From Glandiceps talaboti (lineage: Eukaryota; Hemichordata; Enteropneusta; Spengelidae), in contig NC_135551.1 of NCBI RefSeq assembly GCF_964340395.1, positions 1,968,501 through 2,032,500 of the forward strand: DNA of 64,000 nt, written 5' to 3'. The position numbers were made by a program, and so were the translations under genes. The notes under the pieces were generated by a model that had not been told where the DNA came from, did no database searches, and saw only the letters and a list, made by a program, of their open reading frames with translations. Positions 27,520 through 64,000 of this stretch are shown piece after piece; position 1 is the first letter of the stretch, and every line of letters starts with the position of its first letter.

Positions 27520-30500
27520 GGACGCATGACAGACACACAGAGAGACATCCCCCTTTTAATAAGGGAGGTAAAATTGTTTTGCCAACTGCAGGCACTATTA
27601 GAATGTTGAAAAACAAAAAAGACTCATCTTGGAAAGTAGTCGCATTTTGTGCAGTTTCAGTATTTATTGATAACACAGGATGATTTGCACAACTGAAATA
27701 TATCATTGCAATATGTTTAGTACAAGTATGTATGAATTTGGCTTAGCTAAATGAAATGACAACTGCTCTTTCAAGAACAAAATGTCTTGGAGATATTAGT
27801 CCAAGTGCATCATCCCCGAAGATAAATAAAGCAGTTGACTGGAAATCTGTAACCCCAACTCAGAGGATAAACCTTTGGCAGTTTGCAAAATATTTATAAA
27901 AACATCATGAAAATTAATGTCCTCCGTCATCCGTCACGAGCACGACGTACTCATGACAGGCACCGGGTACGAGCACGACGTGCTCGTGACAGGCACCGGG
28001 TACGAGCACGACGTACTCGTGAACGGCGCTGTCAGCAGACTCGGCAAAAAAAAAAGTTGAGACAAAAAATAAAAGGTGGAAATTTTTTTTTTAAATTAAA
28101 AAAATAAAATAAAATAACTTTAACAAAAAATATATTTTGACTTTCAATTACATATAATCCTTTAAAAAATTCTGGTTTGACGAAAAATAAAACAATATTC
28201 TCAAATAAATGAAAACTTATTTCAATTAAAATAATGTAACCATGGAATCAAAGTACATAAACGGTTAAAATTAGTTTGTAAGTACGAAAAATATAAAATA
28301 CTATAGCTAAAATGAAAAAAGACTTTTGGCCTGAACGGCTTCCCATAGATATATCATGTACAGTAATAGTCGTTAGAATTTAACAAATGAAACATTGTGT
28401 GTAATATTAATAATAAGAATATTTCAAAGTTAGCCTTATGATAAATCTGTACTCTTACCATTCAGGAGTTCACACCAGCAGAGGTGGTGCCGTCAATGGC
28501 AAAAGTCTGGGTAAATGAGACTAAGATATACATTGCATCAAAAGTCAATGAAGATTGGTGCAAAAAAGCAGGTCAAGTGATGGGTACATTCTATGCTTTG
28601 TAATTGTGGATTTCCATCATTGGGTTTGCATTTACCTTTTATAGCTTTCAACATGGTGGCAGCAGTGGGATTAAGTCCTTTAAAACACTAAATCTCGAAC
28701 TAGTGGCATTTTCTGTTATAGGGTAGGTCATTTCAAATACAACAACGTGTCAGGGTAGGGTAGGTCATTTACAATTTGTCAGGGTAGGGTAGGTCATTTA
28801 CAATTTGTCAGGGTAGGGTAGGTCATTTACAATTTGTCAGGGTAGGGTAGGTCATTTACAATGTGTCAGGGTAGGGTAGGTCATTTACAACGTGTCAGGG
28901 TAGGGTAGGTCATTTACAATTTGTCAGGGTAGAGTAGGTCATTTACAATTTGTCAGGGTAGGGTAGGTCATTTACAATTTGTCAGGGTAGGGTAGGTCAT
29001 TTACAACGTGTCAGGGTAGGGTAGGTCATTTACAATGTGTCAGGGTAGGGTAGGTCATTTACAATGTGTCAGGGTAGGGTAGGTCATTTCCAATGTGTCA
29101 GGGCAGGGTAGGTCATTGACAACGTGTCAGGGTAGGGTAGGTCATTTACAATGTGTCAGGGCAGGGTAGGTCATTTACAACGTGTCAGGGTAGGGTAGGT
29201 CATTTCCAATGTGTCAGGGTAGGGTAGGTCATTGACAACGTGTCAGGGCACGGTTGGTACAAAACACAGGTACAGGCCTGGCCAGGCCAGGTCAGGAAAA
29301 GCCTGAATATTTTTTGGTTTCACATTCACTTTTGGATCCAAAGATCCGTTATCTTTTATCATTTGCAATATATAATTCCACCTTCTCTTTTATAAATGCT
29401 AATTCAACAATGTAAGTCCTCGAATATTTAACATAATGTTCACATTATGTTAAATACTCTGAAACACCCAAACAAGATCTGAATGGATCTGAATTTGAAT
29501 CCCCAAAACAAACATTCAGTCGATACATGGCCTGGCCTGTACCTGGCCTGTACCTGTGTTTCGTACCGACCAGTCATGGCAGGGTAGATCATTTGAAATA
29601 AAATGAGATAATATCTTGAGGGTCATCACACTTGTTGAAGGGAATGTAACTACGACTTTTTTTTTTATCTAATTCTTGATTTGCATATTGCATTGTCAGC
29701 ATGTGCTATAAGGTAGACTTTGAAACTTCAGTAAAGACTCGTCTAACCATACACATTTCTCATCTACCGTCTACCGTCTAACTTACAGGCACTAGTTATG
29801 GAGTAACTCTAAATTAACTTACAATGATCAATCTTAAAGGCCAGGGTTTCAATCCTAGGTTCTCACATTCGTGTTATCTTATCAGTTAAAGGCCAGGGTT
29901 TCAATCCCAGGTTCTCACATTAGTGTTATCTTATCAGTTAAAGGCCAGGCTTTCAATCCCAGGTTCTCACATTAGTGTTATCTTATCAGTTAAAGGCCAG
30001 GGTTTCACTCCTAGGTTCTCATATTAGTGTTATCTTATTAGTGGATAGTATTACTGTTTCATTGTACACCAACTTGTATGTATGTATGTATGTATGTATG
30101 TATGTATGTATGTATGTATGTATGTATGTACGTACTTACGTACGTACGTACGTACGTACGTACGTACGTATGTATGTATGTATGTATGTATGTATGTATG
30201 TATGTACGTACGTACGTACGTATGTATATACGTATGTATGTATGTATGTACGTACGTACGTACGTATGTATGTATGTATGTATGTATGTATGTATGTATG
30301 TATGTACGTACGTACGTACGTATGTATGTATGTATGTATGTATGTATGTATGTATGTATGTGTGTGCACGTATGTATGTATGTATGTATGTACGTACGTA
30401 CGTACGTATGTATGTATGTACGTATGTATGTATGTATGTATGTATGTATGTATGTATGTATGTATGTATGTATGTATATACGTATGTATGTACGTACGTA

Positions 30501-31569
30501 TGTATGTATGTATGTATGTATGTATGTATGTATGTATGTATGTATGTATTTCACAGAAAGAGAGAAAAGAGACAACAATACTTTACATGTATTCTATCTA
30601 CGATGTATAGTCGGTTTTTCGATCGTTGCAAAATGTCAAAGCCATACTTCGGAAAGCAGTCGGATTAGTTTTGATTTCGAGATAGCTAAACTCAGGAACG
30701 AAAACCTATGTATTCCATCTGCGGTTGTAAACGTGCTAAAATAACGATGGGTTGATCAACTCAATAGGTATCTCTGTAACATATTATCGCAACATAAATT
30801 GCAATGCATAATTCGTTGTAGTCTTATTGAGATGTGATGTTTAGTTTGTAAGTATTTACACTGTAAGGCCTAATTTAAAAAATTGTGTTACGCTCAATTT
30901 TAGAATAGGTGGGGTAGGTAGATTTTTTTCTTATTGTATTTATTTTTTTATGTGTGAGTGTCTAGTTCAGGCTTTCCATTGTTTTCCAATGGTCTCAGAT
31001 CAGATGTGCAGCCATTACAGATTGGAAGAACAGTTTTAGAGTGTCTTGTTTAACCCATTTACCAGAATAAAACATTGCAGACCGTTTTAAATTGTTTAAC
31101 CCATTTACCAGAATAAAACATTGCAGACCGTTTTAAATTGTTTAACCCATTTACCAGAATAAAACATTGTTTTCTTCTTACTCGCAATGGTTGATGAATT
31201 GTTATGTAGTCTGATGAAAAGGCCGAATTTTTCCCTAAAACTTGTCTCTGGTCTAAGGTTTCGAGTAGCGCAAGCATGTGAAATGGATATTTCATTCTGC
31301 GTTAAAACATTCATACTGTATACTGTATCTAATCCCCTTTAACCAAATCGAGTCTAATTTTTTCTTTTAAAGACAATAATTTTTTCTTAAGTTCTGTATT
31401 TTTTCATTTAAATTTAAATGATGATACAAAGCAAAGAAATAACTTTATAATAATGATTTGGTTACGTCGACGTCAACGACTTGAACTATTTCTATATATA
31501 TGGTAAAATAAATGTAGCCTTACCTACAACCAGAAGGCTGAGGAGAAAGAGTTGTTTAAGGTGATCCAT
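5075..31569 (-). CDS. Gene A: secreted SBP_bac_3-like (amino-acid-binding-protein fold) protein, nine coding exons
   Basis: The join on the minus strand is 31569-31524, 25926-25670, 18258-18089, 17767-17718, 17233-17138, 11386-11213, 10864-10725, 5950-5785 and 5112-5075, giving 1137 nt and 378 aa. All introns are GT-AG, with phases 1,0,2,1,1,1,0,1. Seen: an N-terminal signal peptide, an acidic Ser/Glu stretch (about 22-34), a Met/Gly-rich module (about 55-101), a helix-like segment (about 110-150), then a region matching bacterial family-3 solute-binding proteins (about 150-375). The matching landmarks are GFAIDL at 166-171, TNER at 222-225 followed by SFTRPFW, a YADGWVTD loop at 266-273, IDAVF at 312-316 and a terminal helix WFDETLGHMMESG. 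Known: in HisJ/GlnH-type proteins the TxxR arginine binds the ligand carboxylate. Inferred: a secreted extracellular binding protein. The ligand is unknown, and no permease or channel segment is present, so it is not a glutamate receptor. Paralogue of gene B. Confidence 0.85.
5785..5950 (-). CDS. Gene A exon 8: IDAVF motif and terminal helix
   Basis: Encodes residues 312-366, from IDAVFLLDNYALLHDDVEAV to LPAWFDETLGHMMES. The acceptor is tgtatag and the donor gtaaat (phase 1). GDDK-IDAVF across the junction matches the G-x-(V/I)DA-x-x-x-D stretch of HisJ/GlnH-like proteins, so Asp319 may be the ligand ammonium-binding acid. WFDETLGHMMESG resembles the last amphipathic helix of the fold. A TTGA microsatellite lies 40 bp upstream of the acceptor. 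Confidence 0.88.
5991..6050. repeat. (TTGA)n microsatellite in gene A intron 7
   Basis: Fifteen uninterrupted TTGA units, 40 bp from the exon 8 acceptor. Confidence 0.97.
6389..8365 (+). mobile_element. Harbinger-like non-autonomous TIR element, copy 2
   Basis: Ends GGGACCGGTCAGTTTCTTCG and, inverted, GGGACCGGTCAGTTTCTCCA, with TTA on both sides (6386-6388, 8366-8368). Contains internal repeat units (about 210 bp) with poly-C/poly-G. It lies in intron 7 of gene A and has no coding capacity. Confidence 0.8.
8443..10449 (+). mobile_element. Harbinger-like non-autonomous TIR element, copy 3
   Basis: Same TIRs, TTA at 8440-8442 and 10450-10452, same orientation as copy 2 and only 77 bp from it. 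The two copies are nearly colinear throughout. Also in intron 7 of gene A. Confidence 0.8.
10725..10864 (-). CDS. Gene A exon 7: start of lobe 2
   Basis: Encodes residues 266-311, starting YADGWVTDKLCLKRHNTIAG and ending LFQNLGDDK. Joined to exon 6 it reads GKAIGYADGWVTD, the position of the G-x-x-x-G-(T/S) hinge/loop in family-3 binding proteins. The acceptor is tgatag and the donor gtattt (phase 0). It is seven residues longer than exon 7 of gene B if B ends at its corresponding AAG. Confidence 0.88.
11213..11386 (-). CDS. Gene A exon 6: ligand-arginine segment
   Basis: Encodes residues 208-264, from LLGHYYEACLGWMQTNEREH through SVSFTRPFWHEGNSSHFFVK to NVEGKAI. The acceptor is ataacag and the donor gtaagtg, phase 1 on both sides, 174 bp as in gene B. 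TNER-(x)5-F-T-x-P-F matches the T-x-x-R-(x)n-FSxPY block of amino-acid-binding proteins. Arg225 is the expected carboxylate-binding residue, and its counterpart in B is Arg246. Confidence 0.92.
11502..16373. repeat. 38-bp minisatellite, about 128 copies, in gene A intron 5
   Basis: The unit combines TGTGTACACCAATGTAGATT and ATGATAGATCAACAAGTC. It is nearly uniform. The main variants are single transitions (GTCTGTG/GTCTATG, TACACC/TATACC, GTAGATT/GTGGATT/GTAAATT). It fills most of a 5.75-kb intron. The period is not a multiple of three and no long frame results. Confidence 0.98.
16525..17112. repeat. 20-bp degenerate minisatellite next to gene A exon 5
   Basis: Unit TAAGTAACTCAGTGGGCCAT and variants, roughly 29 copies, more diverged than the neighbouring 38-bp array. 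It ends about 25 bp from the exon 5 donor. Confidence 0.93.
17138..17233 (-). CDS. Gene A exon 5: Cys-containing segment of lobe 1
   Basis: Encodes CEEAGKQCKVIYDLSSNCYT and HHVGEHSRAGP (residues 176-206). The acceptor is ttcaattcag and the donor gtaagtc (phase 1 on both sides), and its 96 bp equal exon 5 of gene B. Cys176, Cys183 and Cys193 are conserved in B and would suit a disulfide in an extracellular protein. The exon sits between a microsatellite intron and a minisatellite intron. Confidence 0.92.
17276..17661. repeat. (CATA)n/(CA)n microsatellite filling gene A intron 4
   Basis: Intron 4 is only 484 bp and about 80% of it is CATA and CA repeat. Long open frames here (Met-Tyr-Val-Cys or Thr-His-Ile repeats) are artefacts. 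Confidence 0.97.
17718..17767 (-). CDS. Gene A exon 4: 50-bp exon with the GFxxDL motif
   Basis: This micro-exon encodes DEHGDMKGFAIDLVHE between a cttctcag acceptor and a gtacgt donor (phase 2 in, phase 1 out). DxxGxxxGFxxDL is the hallmark opening of family-3 solute-binding proteins. The exon has exactly the same length as exon 4 of gene B (50486-50535). Confidence 0.9.
18089..18258 (-). CDS. Gene A exon 3: conserved helix-like segment and start of the binding fold
   Basis: Encodes residues 102-157 from QAAGQGSPNLMRALVLFRL to CDCALEY. The acceptor is cgtag and the donor gtaagt (phase 2). MRALVLFRLMGERMGKKFIE aligns with RSLVLFRLLGEKMGRKIVDE in gene B. CDCALEYV lies where family-3 binding proteins place their first strand, just before the D-x-x-G turn carried by exon 4. 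Confidence 0.9.
19050..19433 (-). mobile_element. 3' fragment of a LINE reverse transcriptase, gene A intron 2
   Basis: The minus strand encodes RKIEAFEMWCWRKLLCIPWT, then NTSVLLEIGEK, RQKLKYFGHIARR and KVEGKRSRGR. This is the well-known C-terminal block of endonuclease/reverse-transcriptase LINE proteins. The catalytic core is missing, so it is a dead fragment. Confidence 0.75.
19782..21975. repeat. Three copies of a dispersed repeat segment, gene A intron 2
   Basis: A block with GCTGAGTTCAAAAAA and GTTGCCATGGTAACCAAAAT recurs at about 19782-19890, 20108-20215 and 21858-21975. GTTGCCATGGTAAC is partly palindromic. No coding support. An AAT microsatellite lies at 21708-21781. Confidence 0.6.
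21708..21781. repeat. (AAT)n microsatellite
   Basis: Uninterrupted trinucleotide run, followed by AATTAAAT units. A second, shorter AAT run sits at 24638-24684 in the same intron after a similar leader (AACCCCTTCACTTGTAATAA), so the two runs belong to copies of one dispersed repeat. Confidence 0.95.
22357..23230. repeat. Dispersed repeat, copy 2, gene A intron 2
   Basis: Colinear with 2300-3215, with small indels (for example AAATTGAAAC before GATGATAAATATTTCACC is absent from copy 1). The tail contains GAATCT direct repeats near 23323-23345 and an AC run follows at 23491-23538. Confidence 0.75.
23491..23538. repeat. (AC)n microsatellite
   Basis: Dinucleotide run of about 24 units followed by a segment ending CTTCCTTACGGAAGG. 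That short palindrome is shared with 19690-19710, suggesting a common small element end. Confidence 0.9.
25670..25926 (-). CDS. Gene A exon 2: acidic Ser/Glu stretch and Met/Gly-rich module
   Basis: The acceptor is a pyrimidine tract ending ttttcag and the donor is gtaagtg after ATG (phase 0). It encodes residues 16-101. First comes GSSDESDISSSEEE, with several Ser-x-Glu sites, the consensus of the secretory kinase Fam20C. Then comes a Met-rich block (LLKMMLMRNMFGG), a Gly/Ala/Pro/His linker, and PMLRAMMMNRM. Gene B keeps the same order (SSSEE, LLRMMLLRNLFGG, PMMRAMMMRRL), so the module is under constraint although it is low in complexity. I know no named domain for it. Confidence 0.88.
27473..27516. 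repeat. (AC)n microsatellite, gene A intron 1
   Basis: Dinucleotide run near a CCCTTTTAATAAGGGAGG sequence. Same layout as at 23.5 kb. Confidence 0.9.
27930..28035. repeat. 33-bp GC-rich repeat, about three copies
   Basis: The unit holds ACGAGCACGACGTACTC and GACAGGCACCGGGT. The CACGAGCACGACGTGCTCGTG-like core is close to a perfect inverted repeat. It is a GC island in AT-rich intron 1 of gene A. Confidence 0.8.
28733..29250. repeat. 29-bp minisatellite, gene A intron 1
   Basis: The unit combines GGTCATTTACAATTTGTCA and GGGTAGGGTA, about 17 copies, with TTTG/CGTG/TGTG variation. It is interrupted at its right end by the TIR element at 29252-29571, after which one more diverged unit follows. 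Confidence 0.93.
29252..29571. mobile_element. 320-bp palindromic-ended element (MITE-like)
   Basis: The left end GGTTGGTACAAAACACAGGT and the inverted right end GGTCGGTACGAAACACAGGT are near-identical and continue with ACAGGCC-type sequence. Related partial copies lie at about 26545-26660 and 26757-26870 (CAGGTATCGACTGAATATTT). No coding capacity; superfamily not determined. Confidence 0.65.
29838..30041. repeat. About 52-bp tandem repeat, four copies
   Basis: Each unit starts AAAGGCCAGGGTTTCAATCC and ends GTGTTATCTTATCAGT. Last copy diverged. Confidence 0.9.
30075..30549. repeat. (TATG)n/(TACG)n tetranucleotide array, gene A intron 1
   Basis: TATG tracts alternate with blocks of about four TACG units. 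Long Met-Tyr-Val-Cys frames here are artefacts. Confidence 0.97.
31050..31170. repeat. 46-bp tandem repeat, about 2.5 copies
   Basis: Unit begins AACCCATTTACCAGAATAAA and continues ACATTGCAGACCG. Close to exon 1 of gene A, inside intron 1. Confidence 0.9.
31524..31569 (-). CDS. Gene A exon 1: start codon and signal peptide
   Basis: Encodes MDHLKQLFLLSLLVV plus the first base of a Gly codon. A polar start followed by a Leu/Val-rich core is a typical secretory signal. The exon ends at GTTGTAG before a gtaagg donor (phase 1). This ATG is chosen because it opens the hydrophobic core and because exon 1 of gene B has the same layout and phase. Cleavage probably falls just inside exon 2, near residues 19-21. 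Any 5' untranslated exon further upstream was not identified. Confidence 0.85.
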
Positions 31570-32999
31570 GCTTATCGGTGAGTGGATGTCGAGCGAATGG
31601 TGCGAAAGGCGTTTGGAAGGTGAATTTACAGGGTTGTCACAGACCGGATGTCATACGAGACATGAGATAACAACGTTTATTGGTCAAAGATAAGACATTG
31701 AGACAATAGTGCATAAATTTATGTCGAACGTCAAATGACCGGTCAAATAGTGAAAAAATACCCATGATGGAATTATAATTTTCGAAAATATGTATGCGTT
31801 TTGTTGAGATTGATGTAAACACATTCCCGAGTCTTACTCTGTAAATGAATACAGTATTTTATAATGATATGATGCCAAGAAAGTATGATGCCATGAAAAT
31901 GGTGCCAAGATTATAAGTACCCTGTCGAGTTCAAGGTTGTGTCTCCCGGTAGTATCAAGGACATACCAGGGTGAAAATGAATATTAGCATTGTTTTTTAA
32001 AGATGTTTTCATCAATTCAAATTGCGATGTAGCTGTTGGTATGTTACTGAGAACGTTCTATCGACCCCAGACCGTTCTCGTTGACGAAAATGTCTTATTA
32101 GGTGACTTCAACGAATCGTGTGTTGTAATCAAATTTAGTGAATATACAGATCAGTCACCGCCTCCCCCGCCCCACCCCACCCCACCCCCACCCCACCCCC
32201 ACCGCTGATTAGGCATTCTCTTTACGCCGGACACCGACCATTTCCAGGGGCCATTATTCACCCGTCACTGACTGCTTCATTAAAGTAGACCTACCAGACA
32301 ATGGCATGGTTTATATGTTGAAATGTGGCTGTAGAGTCGTGTCATCCATATACATGGTTAGATATGAAAGGGGATAGTTTCAAGTTTAATAGAGGGAAAT
32401 TACATTTGTGCAGTATATGTTACAACGAAATAATTATTACAGATGTAATCATTGAATATGTGTTCATACCATGCTATTTATGGCTAAAAGAACATTTTAT
32501 AATCACGAAGAAAATTTAAAAGTTAACCCTTTTTTGCTTATTGGAGGAACTATGTGATAAACATTTAGGTCATATGTTTCCAGTTCATTTGTAATTTTTT
32601 TTGGAACTTGTTTTTGAACTCCAAGTATGATATGACTAACTGATATAAGAGGCTGGAAGTAAAGCATAGACAATGAGCAAAATAGGTGCTACTTTTCGTC
32701 AAGTGTAATCAGTTCAGGGCAAAGCTAGTTCAGTCATTGTGGATAGATTTAAACAATTGTACCGTTGTGAGGTGATGTTATCTGAAAGACTCTTAACTAA
32801 ATCTGACCCGTCATCCGGTCTGATTGATACGATCTGTACATTGTGCCAACAATATGTATGTCGGAAATGTAAGGGATACTTTGGCACCACGTCATAGTAT
32901 ACAACTTCACACTACATCGCATTAAATCACATCTTGTCAACTTATGTGTACGTCACACGAAATTATATAGCATTTACACTACATTACCTCACATCATAT

Positions 33000-33475
33000 A
33001 TCATATCATATCATATCATATATCATATCATATATCATATCATATCATATCATATCATATCATATCATATCATATATCATATCATATCATATCATATCAT
33101 ATCATATCATATCATATCATATATCATATCATATCACACCACACCACACCACACCACACTACACCACACCACACCCCATCACATCACACCACACCACACC
33201 ACACCACACCACACCATACCACACCATACCACACCACATGACATCACACCATACCACACCACACCACACCACACCACACCACATGACATCACACCATACC
33301 ACACCACACCACACCACACCACACCACACCATACCACACCACACCACACCACACCACACCACACCACACCATACCACATGACATCACACCATACCACACC
33401 ACACCACACCACACCACACCACACCACATGACATCATTTCACGTCACGTAACATCATATCTCATCACATCACAGG
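33000..33475. repeat. Pentanucleotide arrays: ATATC then ACACC/ACATC
   Basis: About 130 bp of ATATC-type units pass into about 300 bp of ACACC/ATACC units with CACATGACATCAC punctuations. Related CGTCA/CATCA pentamers recur at about 34900-34975. The frames are artefacts. Confidence 0.95.
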
Positions 33476-33486
33476 TGAACATAAAA

Positions 33487-33488
33487 CG

Positions 33489-33523
<35 letters not shown>

Positions 33524-33607
33524 TGGCATGCATGCACATACATACATACATACATACATACATACATACATACATACATGCATGCATGCATGCATGCATG
33601 CATGCAT

Positions 33608-33676
<69 letters not shown>

Positions 33677-33839
33677 TACATACATACATAGAAATGCATA
33701 TGGAACTTATAAATCAGCCCGTATAAATAAATAAAATCCGACGTTTCGAATAAATATTCTTTTTCAAAGGAAAAATCGGCGAGATACAGAAATGTACATA
33801 CATACATACGTACGTACGTACGTACGCACGCACACATGC

Positions 33840-33886
<47 letters not shown>

Positions 33887-33954
33887 TACATACATACATA
33901 CATACATACATACATACATACATACATACATACATACATACATACATACATACA
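33487..33954. repeat. Compound tetranucleotide cluster (GACA, CATA, CATG/CACG, CA)
   Basis: Two microsatellite clusters (33487-33690 and 33800-33954) separated by about 110 bp of unique sequence. Both carry GACA and CATA runs. Confidence 0.95.
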
Positions 33955-35490
33955 CATTTTATGACCACCAATAAGTTCAAGGTTATTGACTTGATGAAAT
34001 TGGCTAACGATAAGGCCAAGGACATCATCGCTTCAAAATATTTGTTTGATAAACAGGATATTGAATTTATGAGGTTTTTATGACAAACTACACTGCCAAC
34101 ATATTTCTTTTTCGTTCGACTTCTTTGTCCTAGCTCGCATTTATGACTTTTAATCGTATGGGTTTGTGCACAGCATACAGATTGATTCGAGTGCCTGTGG
34201 GTTTTTTTCGTCTGGTTACATTGATTATTCTTTGGGAGTTATCGAAGATTTAATCCAAACTTCATTATAGAAAAGACAAAACGTTAGAAGTCTGATTGAG
34301 CTGTCTCGCCTTGAAATGGCCCTCTTTGTTTAATAGTTGTGTCGGTATGGTGGGGTTCATAGACCTGTTCAGAGGTCCACACCATTGGACTCCTTATCTT
34401 TATGAACGACAACACAATGGTATAAAAGTCACGATCTATCTCGTTACCGTATTGTCATCAGATTTGAGTAAATCTTGATTACTGATGAAAAACACCATTT
34501 CAAATTATACTAAGCATGGTTCTATTTTAAGATGATTCACCTGACTGTGTTACCAGATTGTGTTTTGTACTAGTATTCAGTTGTAAGTTGTATTAAACAG
34601 ATTCCGTCAGTTATTAAGAGATATATTAAAATAATTCACAATTAGTTTGGACTAATAGCGAACTATTTATGTCAGCTAAGTTATCGGTACAGCTACGTGT
34701 ACATGTCTGACTTGTTATCAGGTCTGCGGGGAGATAAAATCTTTGAATTGTGTCCAATTTGGCTTATCTGGAGGTAAAGTGCGATGTCCTTTTCACAGTT
34801 CTTCAACTTTTGAAAACTTTTCGAAAAATTTCGGTAAATTTCATTGTTCCCTAAACATAGCATCACAAATTGATGCACGCACGACACAGACACCACATGA
34901 CATGACATGACATCACGTCACGTCACGTCACGTCACGTCACGTCACATCACATCACATCACATCACATCACAATCGAATGACACCACAATCGAATCCCAC
35001 GGCACTACACACAATTCTACAATATCGCAGTACACTGTACTCTATAATAATGCACTGATCTATTCATCATCACACCACAATAAACGACGTCACAAGTCAC
35101 CAATACCGTATAACAGTGATCACAGAATGACTGACGATATCATTGTCTCGCAATAAATCAAACCTGACATCTCAAAGACATATCATTCCTCCCTGTTCTA
35201 CAATTAATTTATATATTCTACATTTGAGTGCAACACACTTTGACAAATCAAAGTATACACCTGTCGTCAACTCATCCACCGTCCCTGAGTATTTGAACAG
35301 GCAAGAATATGCCCAGATATGCTGTGTGTTGCTGTGTGAACAAGCTGATATCAGAATGTCGGTGTTCCAACGTCAATCAACTCTTTTATACACATTTCCC
35401 ATACTTTAAAACAATGGCCACTCCAATTTGCATACAGAAATAAGTATTCACCCCCAAGATTAATAGCGATTTATCTTACTTCCATCCATC

Positions 35491-35491
<1 letters not shown>

Positions 35492-35585
<94 letters not shown>

Positions 35586-35620
35586 GGCTGGCTGTCTGTC
35601 TGTCTGGCTGGCTGTTTGCA
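35492..35620. repeat. (CTGT)n microsatellite upstream of gene B
   Basis: About 28 TCTG units, with GGCTGGCTG interruptions near the right end, about 250 bp before the B start codon. Confidence 0.97.
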
Positions 35621-35866
35621 TTGATGTATGTACGCATACATGCACGTACATACCCTAACTTATATATGTCCTTAATCAATGTGTGTACATACCACTCCTA
35701 CGTCAGCAAAATGTATCTATGTAAATTTATCTGAAACACACCTTTTTAAATTCAAGCACAGCCTGACCTGAATCATAACCAGCACTGACGTACCTGTTAA
35801 GAGCTGTTTAACATCTTCATTCGGACATTCACGTTATAGTTTATCCCCTTCCTTTATATAGTCGTA

Positions 35867-64000
<28,134 letters not shown>

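Larger units (their letters stand above)
31570..35866. other. Shared upstream region between divergent genes A and B
   Basis: About 4.3 kb between the two start codons. It holds pentanucleotide and tetranucleotide repeats but no exon I can support. No TATA box stands at a plausible distance from either ATG: the TTTATATA at 35853-35860 is too close to the B start to direct it. It could hold a bidirectional promoter (inference). Confidence 0.55.

Noticed and set aside
35853-35860. TATA box (TTTATATA) before the gene B start codon
   Set aside because: It ends only 6 bp before the ATG, so a start site about 30 bp downstream would fall inside the coding exon.

Overview
The window is animal nuclear DNA. 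It has spliced genes with GT-AG introns, long introns full of simple repeats, non-LTR retrotransposon pieces and TIR elements, and no operons or ribosome binding sites. The species cannot be fixed from sequence alone. Intron density and repeat content suggest a marine invertebrate, perhaps a hemichordate or cephalochordate (weak inference).

The main content is a head-to-head pair of paralogous multi-exon genes, rebuilt here exon by exon. Gene A (minus strand, 5075-31569, nine coding exons, 378 aa, apparently complete) and gene B (plus strand, 35867 to beyond the right edge, seven clear exons plus a tentative eighth) share intron positions and phases. Exons 4, 5 and 6 have identical lengths in both (50, 96 and 174 bp). 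Each protein starts with a signal peptide, then an acidic Ser/Glu stretch, a Met/Gly-rich module and a conserved helix-like segment. The C-terminal half reads as a type-II periplasmic amino-acid-binding fold (SBP_bac_3 type, the fold also used by the ligand core of ionotropic glutamate receptors). A stand-alone, secreted, spliced bacterial-type binding protein with this N-terminal module is the most interesting finding.

Layout. 1-5074: 3' flank of gene A, with a TIR element and a dispersed repeat. 5075-11386: exons 9-6 of A, with two near-identical Harbinger-like elements in intron 7. 11.5-16.4 kb: a 38-bp minisatellite, then a 20-bp one, in intron 5 of A. 17.1-18.3 kb: exons 5-3. 18.3-25.7 kb: intron 2 with a LINE 3' fragment and dispersed repeats. 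25.7-31.6 kb: exons 2 and 1, separated by minisatellites and a small TIR element. 31.6-35.9 kb: the shared divergent upstream region, rich in pentanucleotide and tetranucleotide repeats. 35.9-49.3 kb: exons 1 and 2 of B and a 13-kb first intron holding nested LINEs, nested TIR elements and a 21-bp minisatellite. 49.7-51.0 kb: exons 3-5 of B. 51.4-60.6 kb: a 9-kb 21-bp minisatellite filling intron 5 of B. 60.7-64.0 kb: exon 6, a LINE inserted in a TGAG microsatellite, exon 7, and a possible start of exon 8.

The very long open frames over the 21-bp arrays (46.9-49.0 kb and 51.4-60.6 kb) are repeat artefacts: the period is a multiple of three and the arrays lie inside introns. Exon calls rest on splice-site consensus, frame continuity and paralogue agreement. 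No transcript or database evidence was available.
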